64,000 bases of DNA, taken from the NCBI RefSeq assembly GCF_011684115.1, contig NZ_JAADJV010000004.1, positions 248,001 to 312,000 of the forward strand, read 5' to 3'. The notes below the pieces were generated by a model. It did no database searches. It saw nothing but the letters and a program-made list of their open reading frames with translations, and was not told the DNA's origin. The stretch is from Rahnella aceris (GTDB taxonomy: Bacteria; Pseudomonadota; Gammaproteobacteria; Enterobacterales; Enterobacteriaceae). Each line of letters opens with the position of its first letter. Positions within the stretch are counted from its first letter, which is position 1. Positions 46,387-55,021 of the stretch are shown piece by piece. A program made the translations under genes and the position numbers.

Positions 46387-46821
46387 TTAATTAATCTGAT
46401 AGCTAAAGTTAGCCGTATAGTTCTGCCCGTTATACTTGTAGCTGGCGGTATTATTTAAAGAAAAAACATTTCCGCTATAAGTAACCATCACCCGGTTATC
46501 TGCACTGGTGCTGATATCCGCAATTGTTCCACTCCCTGAGATAAATGGAAAACTCTCAGCCAGATTTTTAACGATTTCACTGTTACTGCCTTTCAGATCT
46601 CCAGCCAGATAATAACGGTAGTGGAAAGGAACCGTCGCCCCCCCACTTTGGCTTTCAGTCAGATATAACCACATATGATCATTAATTTTTTGTGTGCGAA
46701 GCAATTTATCTCCGGCTGGATTGTCCCCGCTCTGATTAAGCCACCAGAACCCCATCACCAGCAGAAAAAGGGCGAGAGTGACAAAACGATGCAGCCATCT
46801 AATAACCATTTTGAATGGCAT
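46387..46821 (-). CDS. Membrane-anchored candidate immunity protein
   Basis: The 144-residue protein has an N-terminal signal anchor (about 9-28, WLHRFVTLALFLLVMGFWWL) and an extracytoplasmic domain of beta-rich character (YRYYLAGDLKG, YKYNGQNYTANFSYQIN). No known family is recognised. It overlaps the 3' end of the type 44-like toxin gene by 23 bases, the usual arrangement for a cognate immunity gene. A periplasmic immunity domain implies a toxin active in the periplasm. It is low in GC compared with its neighbours, suggesting transfer. Confidence 0.55.
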   Translation of the reverse strand: MPFKMVIRWLHRFVTLALFLLVMGFWWLNQSGDNPAGDKLLRTQKINDHMWLYLTESQSGGATVPFHYRYYLAGDLKGSNSEIVKNLAESFPFISGSGTIADISTSADNRVMVTYSGNVFSLNNTASYKYNGQNYTANFSYQIN

Positions 46822-47188
46822 AATCGATCCCTTCTCTTATGTTACGTTGATCTGTTGGGTCATCTCCGTAAGGTGGCTTCTGAGTCCATTTTCCCCACTC
46901 AGGTCTCGATGTCCCTGCACGTTCTTGTGCGAATCCAGCCCCCATAAGAAGTGTTGTCGCCGGAATACCGGCTGCCGTTCCTGCAGCACCAAAGTTAAAA
47001 TTCCCGAAGGCCGCCCAGTAAGGATCATAGGCTTTATAATCCCAGGGACCGTGATTCCTTACTTTCTGATAAAACCAATAATATGTGCTGGCGGTCGCCA
47101 TATTTCTCGATGTCCCATGCTGCCGGGCTTCTCTCATATTGTTTTGAACAACCTGAGAGCCGGGTCCAGATAAGGGTACAGATGCCAT
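46799..47188 (-). CDS. Polymorphic toxin type 44-like stand-alone effector
   Basis: The 129-residue protein has no signal peptide. The core TYYWFYQKVRNHGPWDYK, FGNFNFGAAGTAAGIP, AGTSRPEWG and PYGDDPTDQRNIREGIDYA resembles the Ntox44 (bacterial toxin 44) domain found at the ends of Rhs and type VI effectors. Nearly the whole protein is that domain, preceded by only some 20 residues. Ntox44 was proposed from sequence analysis as a toxin, possibly a nuclease; its activity is not known to me with certainty. No Rhs, VgrG or other secretion gene is in the window. The partner gene downstream is a likely immunity protein. Confidence 0.7.
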   Translation of the reverse strand: MASVPLSGPGSQVVQNNMREARQHGTSRNMATASTYYWFYQKVRNHGPWDYKAYDPYWAAFGNFNFGAAGTAAGIPATTLLMGAGFAQERAGTSRPEWGKWTQKPPYGDDPTDQRNIREGIDYAIQNGY

Positions 47189-47266
47189 AATTAACGTCCT
47201 GTTATTTTTGGGATTCAGGCATCATATCAATTTCTCATCTGCCAAAGTGTCTGAAAAATTACCCAG

Positions 47267-47288
47267 AAAAAAGCCCGCTTTCGCGGGC
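47267..47288 (-). terminator. Terminator of the dpp operon
   Basis: On the minus strand stem GCCCGC-GAAA-GCGGGC is followed by six T residues, 21 bases after the dppF stop. Confidence 0.85.
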
Positions 47289-47308
47289 TTCGTTATAACG
47301 GCGGGGGA

Positions 47309-48331
47309 TTACTGATTTACGGCGACCGTCTGCGTCGTACCGGTTTCATCCTGATCGACAGCGAAGCAGGCGACGAGCTGATCGCCGTACTGTTTCAACT
47401 GCGGCTGGAACTGTTTGCAGGTGCCGAACGCACGGCGGCAGCGGGCGTTGAACGCGCAACCGGCTGGCGGATTCAGCGGGCTTGGCAGCTCGCCGGTCAG
47501 TTTGATGCGTTCACGGCGTTCGTCCGGGTTCAGACGCGGCGTCGCGGACAACAGCGCCTGCGTGTATGGATGGCGCGGATTGCTGAAGATGGCGTCTTTC
47601 GGCCCCTTCTCCACGCAGCGTCCCAGATACATCACCATCACTTCGTCAGCGATGTGTTCCACCACGGACAAGTCGTGGGAGATGAAGACGTACGACAGCC
47701 CTAAATCCTGCTGCAAATCCATCATCAGGTTCAGTACCTGCGCACGCACGGAAACGTCGAGCGCGGAGACCGGTTCATCGGCGATCACCACGTCCGGATC
47801 CAGCATCAGACCGCGGGCGATAGCAATACGCTGACGCTGGCCGCCGGAGAACATGTGCGGATAGCGGTCGTAATGCTCGGTTTTCAGGCCGACTTTCGCC
47901 ATCATCGCCAGGGCTTTTTCGCGACGTTCTTCGCGGCTAAGTTTGGTGTTGATCAGCAAGGGCTCTTCGAGGATCTGCCCGACTTTCTTACGCGGGTTGA
48001 GCGATCCGTAAGGATTCTGGAACACGATTTGGATCTTCTGACGGCGCAGCTTTTCAGCGGTTGCGTCAGGTTTCAGCAAATCCTGACCACGGTAATACAG
48101 CTCACCGCCGGTCGGCACTTCAATCATGGTCAGCAGGCGGCCCAGCGTGGATTTACCACAACCGGACTCCCCGACCACCGCCAGCGTTTTACCGCGTTCG
48201 AGGGTAAACGACACGCCGTCGAGCGCTTTCACCGTGCGTTCCTGGCCGAAGATGCCCTTCTTCACCGGGTAATGTTTTTTCAGGTCAATCGCGTGCAACA
48301 GCGGCTGCGGTTGGGTGTTATCAGGACTCAT
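47309..48331 (-). CDS. dppF: DppF, dipeptide ABC transporter ATP-binding subunit
   Basis: The 340-residue protein (E. coli DppF 334) is counted from the ATG at 48331, which overlaps the dppD stop by 11 bases. Walker [10 protein letters not shown], signature [14 protein letters not shown] and Walker [13 protein letters not shown] are intact. The C-terminal oligopeptide-transporter extension with a Cys-rich site ([15 protein letters not shown]) probably binds an iron-sulfur cluster or metal, as in the DppD/F pairs. It forms the motor heterodimer with DppD. Confidence 0.95.
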   Translation of the reverse strand: MSPDNTQPQPLLHAIDLKKHYPVKKGIFGQERTVKALDGVSFTLERGKTLAVVGESGCGKSTLGRLLTMIEVPTGGELYYRGQDLLKPDATAEKLRRQKIQIVFQNPYGSLNPRKKVGQILEEPLLINTKLSREERREKALAMMAKVGLKTEHYDRYPHMFSGGQRQRIAIARGLMLDPDVVIADEPVSALDVSVRAQVLNLMMDLQQDLGLSYVFISHDLSVVEHIADEVMVMYLGRCVEKGPKDAIFSNPRHPYTQALLSATPRLNPDERRERIKLTGELPSPLNPPAGCAFNARCRRAFGTCKQFQPQLKQYGDQLVACFAVDQDETGTTQTVAVNQ

Positions 48332-49346
48332 AAGTAGGTCTCCCGGCATCATCCAGCGGATAATGGCACTTCGACTGACGCCCGTTCGCGAGGTCACGCA
48401 GCGCAGGTTCTTCTTTACGGCAAAGATCGGTTGCATACGGGCAACGCGGATTCAGCAGACAGCCGTTAGGACGGTCATATTTACCCGGCACCACGCCCGG
48501 CAAGGATTGCAGACGCGCTTTATCTGCGGCGAATTCCGGCAGTGAGCGCAGCAGCGCCTGCGTATACGGATGGCGTGGCGCACGGAAGATTTCCGTGGCT
48601 TTTGCCGATTCCACTACCTGTCCGGCATACATCACAATAATGTGCTGCGCGGCTTCGGCCACCAGTGCCAGGTCATGGGTGATCAGCATCAGCGCCATGT
48701 TTTCGCGTTGTTGCAGATCGAGCAGCAGTTCAATAATCTGCGCCTGAATGGTCACGTCGAGCGCGGTGGTTGGCTCATCGGCGATCAGTAATTTCGGGCG
48801 ACAGGCAATCGCCATTGCGATCATCACGCGCTGACTCATCCCGCCGGAAAGCTGATGCGGATAGACATCGAGACGCGAAGCCGGATCCGGAATACCCACC
48901 AGATTCAGCAAATCGATGGTGCGCTGACGACGGGTCTTTTTGTTGCCGCCCTGATGCACCTTGATGGCTTCCATAATCTGGAAACCGACGGTGTAACACG
49001 GGTTCAGGCTGGTCATCGGATCCTGGAAAATCATCGCGACTTCGGCACCGACAATCTGGCGGCGTTCTTTTTCGCTGATGCCCTGCAGATTACGGCCACC
49101 AAACTCGAGTTTTTCAGCCATCACTTTACCGGGGAAGTCGATCAGCCCCATCAGCGCCAGTGAACTGACTGATTTACCGGAGCCGGATTCACCGACAATC
49201 CCGACCACTTCGCCCTGTTTCACGCTGTAACTGATACGGTCTACGGCGCGGAACGGCGTCCCTTCGTCACCAAAGTGAACGGAGAGTTTATCCACGGTCA
49301 GCAACGTTTTGCCGACCTGAACATCATTCGTTAATGTTGTTTCCAT
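48321..49346 (-). CDS. dppD: DppD, dipeptide ABC transporter ATP-binding subunit
   Basis: The 341 residues start at the ATG at 49346 (AAGGGG upstream), giving [13 protein letters not shown] and a slightly longer N terminus than E. coli DppD (327). Walker [10 protein letters not shown], signature [16 protein letters not shown], Walker [13 protein letters not shown] and the C-terminal Cys motif [15 protein letters not shown] are present. It pairs with DppF to power DppBC. The dppC stop lies 10 bases upstream. Confidence 0.95.
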   Translation of the reverse strand: METTLTNDVQVGKTLLTVDKLSVHFGDEGTPFRAVDRISYSVKQGEVVGIVGESGSGKSVSSLALMGLIDFPGKVMAEKLEFGGRNLQGISEKERRQIVGAEVAMIFQDPMTSLNPCYTVGFQIMEAIKVHQGGNKKTRRQRTIDLLNLVGIPDPASRLDVYPHQLSGGMSQRVMIAMAIACRPKLLIADEPTTALDVTIQAQIIELLLDLQQRENMALMLITHDLALVAEAAQHIIVMYAGQVVESAKATEIFRAPRHPYTQALLRSLPEFAADKARLQSLPGVVPGKYDRPNGCLLNPRCPYATDLCRKEEPALRDLANGRQSKCHYPLDDAGRPTYES

Positions 49347-49356
49347 CTCCAACCCC

Positions 49357-50271
49357 TTACTGCTTAAGTTTAGGGTCGAGGGCATCACGCAGGCCATCAC
49401 CCATCAGGTTAAATGCCAGCACCGTCAGCAGAATGATCACGCCGGGGAAGGTCACGACCCACCAGGCACTTTGAGCAAACTGTAAGACGTCCGACAGCAT
49501 GGTGCCCCACTCCGGCGTTGGCGGCTGTGCGCCCATACCGAGGAAGCCCAACGCTGCCATATCAAGGATGGCGTTGGAGAAGCCGAGCGATGCCTGAACG
49601 ATCAGCGGCGCTAAGCAGTTAGGTAAAATATTGATGAACATCTGACGGGCAGAACCGGCACCGGCCACGCGCGACGCAGTGACGTAGTCGCGGTTCACTT
49701 CCACCAGCACCGCAGCACGGGTTAAGCGGACATAGTGCGGTAAGGCCACGAAGGTCAGCGCCAGCGAGGCGTTAACAATCGATGGGCCAAAAATTGCCAC
49801 CAGCACCAGTGCCAGCAACAGGCTTGGCAGGGCCAGCATGATATCGACCACACGCATGATGATGGCGTCAACCACACCGCCGTAGTAACCGGCAAACAGA
49901 CCGAACACCACGCCGAGGATCAGCGACAGTACGACGACCAGGCAACCGACCAGCAGCGATAAACGCGCGCCGTACATCAGACGCGACAGAATATCGCGGC
50001 CGACGTCGTCGGTGCCCAGCAGGAATTTCCAGCTCCCGCCTTCCATCCAGACAGGCGGGCGCAACAGCGCGTCACGGAACTGTTCGGCAGGCAGATGTGG
50101 TGCAATCACGTTCGCACCAATCGCAATGACCAGCATGATAATGATGTAAGCCAGGCCGACAACGGCCCCTTTGTTACGCTTGAAGTAATGCCAGAATTCG
50201 CGCAAAGGCGGCATCGGCACTGGCGCAGCCGTCACTAACTCGTTAGCGACCGGCTCAGTGGTTTGAGACAT
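49357..50271 (-). CDS. dppC: DppC, dipeptide ABC transporter permease
   Basis: The 304-residue inner-membrane permease (E. coli DppC 300) is counted from the ATG at 50271. It has about six helices and a cytoplasmic N-terminal extension. The ATPase-contact loop EAA-like motif is in [21 protein letters not shown]. It forms the translocation path with DppB. It lies 10 bases after dppB. Confidence 0.95.
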   Translation of the reverse strand: MSQTTEPVANELVTAAPVPMPPLREFWHYFKRNKGAVVGLAYIIIMLVIAIGANVIAPHLPAEQFRDALLRPPVWMEGGSWKFLLGTDDVGRDILSRLMYGARLSLLVGCLVVVLSLILGVVFGLFAGYYGGVVDAIIMRVVDIMLALPSLLLALVLVAIFGPSIVNASLALTFVALPHYVRLTRAAVLVEVNRDYVTASRVAGAGSARQMFINILPNCLAPLIVQASLGFSNAILDMAALGFLGMGAQPPTPEWGTMLSDVLQFAQSAWWVVTFPGVIILLTVLAFNLMGDGLRDALDPKLKQ

Positions 50272-50281
50272 TGTGCGCCCC

Positions 50282-51301
50282 TTATTTCTTGTGGCGAATA
50301 CGCGGGTTGACCACGCCGTAGAGCACATCTACCAGCAGGTTAACCACGATGATCAGAGTAGCGACCAGCAACACCCCGCCCTGCACGACCGGATAGTCGC
50401 GGCGCTGGAGTGCGTCGATCAGCCACCGGCCGAGTCCCGGCCAGGAGAAGATGGTTTCGGTCAGGATGGCACCGCCGAGCAGCGTACCGACCTGCAAACC
50501 AATGATGGTCACCACCGGCAACAGCGCATTGCGCAGCGCGTGGATGACAATCACCCGCATACGGCTGACGCCTTTGGCGCGCGCGGTACGGATGTAGTCT
50601 TCGCCCAGCACTTCCAGCATGGAAGAACGGGTCATACGCACAATCACCGCCAGCGGAATGGTGCCCAGTACGATGGCCGGTAAAATCATGTGCATCACGG
50701 CATCCACGAAATCACCCGGTTCGCCCCAAAACAACGTGTCGATCAGCATAAAGCCGGTCAGCGGCAGGCTGTCATCCAGGAAGACGGTATCGCTTATTCG
50801 CCCCGATACGGGCGTCAGATTAAGCTGCACCGAGACCAGCATCACCAGCATGATCCCCCACCAGAATATCGGCATCGAATAGCCGGTCAGCGAGATCCCC
50901 ACAGCCGTGTGGTCGAATATCGATCCCCGTTTTACCGCCGCCAGCACACCCACCGGAATACCGACAATGATCGCGAAGATCATCGCGCAGATGCCCAGTT
51001 CCAGTGTTGCTTTGAAGCGCGGTACGAATTCCTGCCAGACAGGGGTGCGGCTTTTTAAGGACGTGCCCAGGTCGCCATGCAGCACACCGTTCACGTAGTG
51101 GAAATATTGTTGGTAAAGAGGCTTGTCGAGCCCCATATCTGCCATCAGCTGGGCGTGACGTTCGGGGGAAACACCGCGTTCGCCTGCCATGATGGTGACC
51201 GGGTCGCCTGGTATCATGTGTACGAAGGCAAAAGTCAGCAAAGTAATGCCGATAAACGTTGGGATAACTAACCCCAGACGTCGGAGTATGAACTGCAACA
51301 T
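50282..51301 (-). CDS. dppB: DppB, dipeptide ABC transporter permease
   Basis: The 339 residues equal the length of E. coli DppB, counted from MLQFILRRLGLVIPTF (ATG at 51301). A frame open further upstream runs through the intergenic hairpins and is rejected. The EAA loop is in YIRTARAKGVSRMRVIVIHALRNALLP. It is separated from dppA by a 200-base gap with two stem-loops, which likely set the higher level of dppA. Confidence 0.95.
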   Translation of the reverse strand: MLQFILRRLGLVIPTFIGITLLTFAFVHMIPGDPVTIMAGERGVSPERHAQLMADMGLDKPLYQQYFHYVNGVLHGDLGTSLKSRTPVWQEFVPRFKATLELGICAMIFAIIVGIPVGVLAAVKRGSIFDHTAVGISLTGYSMPIFWWGIMLVMLVSVQLNLTPVSGRISDTVFLDDSLPLTGFMLIDTLFWGEPGDFVDAVMHMILPAIVLGTIPLAVIVRMTRSSMLEVLGEDYIRTARAKGVSRMRVIVIHALRNALLPVVTIIGLQVGTLLGGAILTETIFSWPGLGRWLIDALQRRDYPVVQGGVLLVATLIIVVNLLVDVLYGVVNPRIRHKK

Positions 51302-51324
51302 ATCCCGTACTCTCTGTATAAAAT

Positions 51325-51350
51325 GCCCGGCGAACCGTAGCTCGCCGGGC
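51325..51350 (-). promoter_or_regulatory. REP-like hairpin in the dppA-dppB gap
   Basis: A perfect 9-bp stem (GCCCGGCGA / TCGCCGGGC, 8-base loop) lies 24 bases before dppB. Such hairpins stabilise the upstream dppA message against 3' exonucleases or attenuate transcription. Confidence 0.65.
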
Positions 51351-51389
51351 TTATTGTGGCTCACATTTCTTTCTTGAGAATCAAGGCTG

Positions 51390-51496
51390 TACTGAATGGC
51401 CCGCGAGCAAGGCGGAGGAGCACAGCAATCAAGACATACCTTCAGGCAGGCGAAGATTGCGAGCACCACACAACGCAGCTCCCGGGTTATTCAGTA
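51390..51496 (-). repeat. Long imperfect inverted repeat after dppA
   Basis: Arms 51390-51407 and 51479-51496 pair at 15 of 18 positions (outer 8 bp TACTGAAT / ATTCAGTA perfect). The loop is about 71 bases and starts 6 bases after the dppA stop on the minus strand. It may be a mobile intergenic palindrome captured here; I do not recognise the family. Confidence 0.65.
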
Positions 51497-51501
51497 AGCG
51501 A

Positions 51502-53109
51502 TCACTCCATTGAGACGTTTTCGAAGTGGTGTTTGCCGAGCGGATCGACGACATACCCTTTGACTTCTTTGCGAACAGGTTCGTATACGGTGGAGTGAGC
51601 GATGATCAGCGCAGGTGCCTGGTCATGCATCACAACCTGAGCCTGCTGATACAGCGCGGCACGTTTGGCGTGATCAGATTCAGCACGGGCTGGCTGGATC
51701 AAATCTTCAAACGGCTTGTAGCACCAGCGGGAGTAGTTGGAACCGTCTTTCGCCGCTGCACAGCTGAACAGGGTAGCGAAGAAGTTATCCGGATCCCCAT
51801 TGTCGCCGGTCCAGCCCATCATCACAGACTGGTGCTCACCGTTCTTAGCACGCTTGAGGTATTCGCCCCACTCGTAAGTCACGATGTTGGCTTTCACGCC
51901 AATTTTTGCCCAGTCAGCCTGGATCATTTCAGCCATACGGCGTGCGTTCGGGTTGTACGGACGCTGTACCGGCATCGCCCACAGGTCGATAGCGAAACCG
52001 TCTGCGTGACCGGCTTCTTTCAGCAGCTCTTTGGCTTTCTCAGGATTGTATTCGTAATCCACAACGTCTTTGTTGTAGCCCCACATGGTTGGTGGGATCA
52101 GGTTTTTAGCCGGCTGGCCAGCACCCTGATAAACCGCATCGATGATGGCTTTTTTGTTCACAGCCATGGTCAGTGCCTGACGCACTTTCACTTCATCCAG
52201 TGGTTTCTTCTCAACGTTGAAGGACAGATAACCTACGTTCAGGCCAGGCTGTTGCATCAGGTTGATGGATTTATCTTTCTTCATTGCCGCGATGTCAGCC
52301 GGGTTCGGGTATGGCATCACCTGGCATTCGTTTTTCTGCAGTTTCGCGTAACGCACGGAAGCGTCAGGCGTGATGGAGAAGACTAAACGGTCGATCTGCG
52401 GCTTGGTGCCCCAGTAGCCCGGGAAGGCTTTGTAGAGAATGCGTGAATCTTTCTGGTATTGCAGAAGCTGGAACGGACCGGTACCGATCGGATCCAGGTC
52501 GACTTTCTCAGGGGTTTTCGCTTTCAGCATGTTGTCAGCGTATTCCGCAGACAGGATGGAAGCGAAGTCCATCGCGAGGTCAGCCAGGAACGGAGACTCC
52601 GGGCGGTTCAGCACGAACTGTACGGTGTTGTCGTCCACTTTCACGATCTTGTTAATCAGATCGCCCATACCCATGCCTTCGAAGTATTCGTAGCTGCCGC
52701 CGGAAACGCCGTGGTAAGGGTTATTTTTGTCCAGCTGACGTTCGAAGGAATACACGACGTCGTCCGCGTTGAAATCACGGGTCGGTTTGAATTCCTTGTT
52801 GTCCTGCCACTTCACGCCTTTGCGCAGATGGAAAGTGTAGGTTTTGCCATCAGCAGACACGTCCCACTTCTCAGCCAGACCCGGCTGGATTTCAGTGGTC
52901 CCGATCTTGAATTCAACCAGACGGTTGTAGATAGGCACGGAGCTTGCGTCATACGTGGTGCCAGAGGTGAACAACTGAGGGTTGAAGCCTTCAGGTGAAC
53001 CTTCAGAGCAATACACTAACGTTTTTGCCTGGACACTGGCCGCAACGGTCAGCGCAATCAGGCCCATACTGAATTTCAGTAGCCCCGACTTACCTAAAGA
53101 GATTGTCAT
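51502..53109 (-). CDS. dppA: DppA, periplasmic dipeptide-binding protein
   Basis: The 535 residues are the E. coli DppA length. The signal peptide ends SVQAKT (about 28). The mature protein begins TLVYCSEGSPEGFNPQLFTSGTTYDASS, a hallmark of DppA. The conserved NPYHGVSGGSYEYFEGMGMGDLI and MMGWTGDNGDPDNFFATLFSC segments (ligand site) are present. It delivers dipeptides (and in E. coli haem and 5-aminolevulinate) to DppBCDF and acts in peptide chemotaxis. A CA-rich leader at the ribosome-binding region suggests repression by the small RNA GcvB. Confidence 0.97.
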   Translation of the reverse strand: MTISLGKSGLLKFSMGLIALTVAASVQAKTLVYCSEGSPEGFNPQLFTSGTTYDASSVPIYNRLVEFKIGTTEIQPGLAEKWDVSADGKTYTFHLRKGVKWQDNKEFKPTRDFNADDVVYSFERQLDKNNPYHGVSGGSYEYFEGMGMGDLINKIVKVDDNTVQFVLNRPESPFLADLAMDFASILSAEYADNMLKAKTPEKVDLDPIGTGPFQLLQYQKDSRILYKAFPGYWGTKPQIDRLVFSITPDASVRYAKLQKNECQVMPYPNPADIAAMKKDKSINLMQQPGLNVGYLSFNVEKKPLDEVKVRQALTMAVNKKAIIDAVYQGAGQPAKNLIPPTMWGYNKDVVDYEYNPEKAKELLKEAGHADGFAIDLWAMPVQRPYNPNARRMAEMIQADWAKIGVKANIVTYEWGEYLKRAKNGEHQSVMMGWTGDNGDPDNFFATLFSCAAAKDGSNYSRWCYKPFEDLIQPARAESDHAKRAALYQQAQVVMHDQAPALIIAHSTVYEPVRKEVKGYVVDPLGKHHFENVSME

Positions 53110-53134
53110 CGCTTCTGCTCCATCGATTAATGGT

Positions 53135-53157
53135 GATGTGGATGTGTGTGTTGTGTA
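53135..53157 (-). promoter_or_regulatory. CA-rich GcvB target site in the dppA leader
   Basis: On the minus strand the run ACACAACACACACATCC lies about 35-45 bases before the dppA start. GcvB represses dppA in enterobacteria by its GU-rich R1 region pairing with such CA-rich sites. The gcvB gene itself is not in the window. Confidence 0.65.
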
Positions 53158-53781
53158 TACAGCTCACGTCACCCTTTATTTTTATTTGCGGGTGACTGTG
53201 TTTGCTCGTGTGCTGCAATAAGTCCAACCAGAGCATGGTGAACTGCCATTTTTTTCCTTCGATCTGTAAAGCTGTCTTTACAAAATCTTACCGGAAATAA
53301 TCACTGGTCTTCCTTGGGGCTATCAATTTGGCAACTCCTTTCCTTGACGTCAATATAACCATCAGGCATTTACACAGACTGTGAGTTACAACAAACAAAC
53401 ATAAAAAAACATTTTGTTAACCAAATCAGGATGAATGTTCAGTTTGCGCAGTGAATAACCAGACAATCCCCTTTGTAAAAGAATATTCCTGGGGGTTTCG
53501 CCCATTTTAAATCCCTAAAAATTTCTGGCTAAATGATGAATATATGAACGGTTATTTTTGAGATAGGGGTGGAAACCAGCGGAAAATGCTGACAAGTGTA
53601 GCAAACGGCGTCGACTCATCAGCGAAAGCGTTTGCGCTGGCACCCGCAAAATACCCCAAAATAGCGCAATTGCACGCTGGTGGTGCAGGTGATTTAGCGT
53701 ACTGATGTTGTCTGTTTTTCCGGCACAAGCCGGGTTGCGGGCGGACATGGATTGAAACCAATATGTTAAGCAGTTTTTAAA

Positions 53782-53829
53782 CTCTGGCGCATTTATTGCT
53801 TGTTATTACGGGCTTATTACCCGCCAGAG
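53782..53829 (+). promoter_or_regulatory. Inverted repeat covering the LysR ribosome-binding site
   Basis: CTCTGGCG (53782-53789) and CGCCAGAG (53822-53829) are perfect complements with 32 bases between. The right arm includes most of the AGAGG ribosome-binding site of the LysR gene. It could be an autoregulatory operator or a hairpin that hides the site. Confidence 0.4.
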
Positions 53830-53837
53830 GTTTTCTG

Positions 53838-54764
53838 ATGGAACTGAAGTGGTTTGAAGATTTTCTCAGTGTGTCTCAGTGCTATAGCTTTACGCGAGCC
53901 GCCAGTGAAAGAAACATCACCCAGTCCGCGCTGAGCCGACGAATTAAGCAACTGGAAGAATGGCTTGGCGTGCCGCTTTTTGACCGAAAAACCTACCCGA
54001 TACGCCTGACGCCGGAAGGCCAGGACTTCCTGCATACTGCGGCAGATCTGGTGTTTTCCATGACACAACTGCGCAGCGACCTGCGTGAGCGCCATGCGCA
54101 GAAGCACGCCATCGTGCATTTTGCCGCGCTCAATACGCTCTCCCTGACCTTTTTCCCCGACTGGATCAACCAGATCGACCCGTCGCATCAGTACGGCTAC
54201 ATTCGTTTGTGCGATCAGCAGCCGTCATTCAGCGGCAATATTTCCCTGCTGCTGGATGGCGAAACGGATTTTCTGCTGACCTACGCCCATGATTCCGTCC
54301 CGCTGATGAAACAGCTCGAACGCTTTCCCTATATTGAACTGGGAAAAGAGAATGCGCTGGCCGTCTGTGCACCAGACGATGACGGCAAGCCCCTGTTCCC
54401 GCTAAGCCCCTTTGGCGGCACCCGCGTCCAGCTTCCTTATCTCAGTTACGGCAATCGGTCCTTTTTTGCCCACGCGCTGAGTGCCCTGTTTGCGTCGCGC
54501 CCGCTGCCGCTGAAGCCGGTGTATGAAAATCCGATGTGCAGCGGCCTGAAAGCGATGACCATTTCCGGCTGCGGCGTGTCGTGGTTGCCCACCAGCCTGA
54601 TCTGCGAGGAACTGGCGAACGGATCGCTTATCCGCGCCGGAGAACGAAGCTGGGATATTCAGGCCAGCATCCGTCTTTACCGGCTGGAAAAATTCCGTAC
54701 CCCGCAGGCCGAACGGCTGTGGAATAAAGCCAGCCAGTTGCACCAGACCCGCGCCGTCGCCTGA
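53838..54764 (+). CDS. LysR-family regulator (HypT-like) beside the M20/ABC cluster
   Basis: The 308 residues are counted from ATG at 53838 (AGAGG upstream): MELKWFEDFLSVSQCYSFTRAASERNITQSALSRRIKQLE is the helix-turn-helix. The subgroup resembles E. coli YjiE/HypT. It has Cys residues at positions suited to redox sensing (CSGLKAMTISGCGVSWLP), but equating them with HypT methionine or cysteine sensing is not justified. It is followed, 257 bases on, by the M20 amidohydrolase and ABC importer genes on the same strand, and is likely their regulator. Confidence 0.85.
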   Translation: MELKWFEDFLSVSQCYSFTRAASERNITQSALSRRIKQLEEWLGVPLFDRKTYPIRLTPEGQDFLHTAADLVFSMTQLRSDLRERHAQKHAIVHFAALNTLSLTFFPDWINQIDPSHQYGYIRLCDQQPSFSGNISLLLDGETDFLLTYAHDSVPLMKQLERFPYIELGKENALAVCAPDDDGKPLFPLSPFGGTRVQLPYLSYGNRSFFAHALSALFASRPLPLKPVYENPMCSGLKAMTISGCGVSWLPTSLICEELANGSLIRAGERSWDIQASIRLYRLEKFRTPQAERLWNKASQLHQTRAVA

Positions 54765-55021
54765 CCGGTTCCGGCGGTAAAAATGTTCCCTTTCCACGCC
54801 AGGCTCCCGCGTGAGGCTCCCCGCAACCTGTAATTTCTCCTTTCTATTCAGAGAGTCACGCTGACTATTCTGTTTTCGCATATCTCAAAATATCTATGCG
54901 GTTTTGGAATGGGTCAGCTGAAAGACTCATTGGATCTTTGCCTTTTCTGCACACATTCTGAACAGGTTCCTCCGACACACTGACCTCATAAAACCGTAGC
55001 CACTGGCACAAGGAGTCTCCG

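Larger units (their letters stand above)
53110..53837. other. Long divergent intergenic region dppA / LysR
   Basis: These 728 bases contain the dppA leader (GcvB-like target at 53135-53157), AT-rich promoter DNA around 53380-53420, and a right-hand part without any recognised element apart from the inverted repeat at 53782-53829. No tRNA was found, although proK lies near dppA in E. coli. Small ORFs here lack support. Confidence 0.5.

Noticed and set aside
53110..53837. A tRNA gene near dppA, as in E. coli (proK)
   Set aside because: No cloverleaf, anticodon stem or TTCGA loop was found on either strand.
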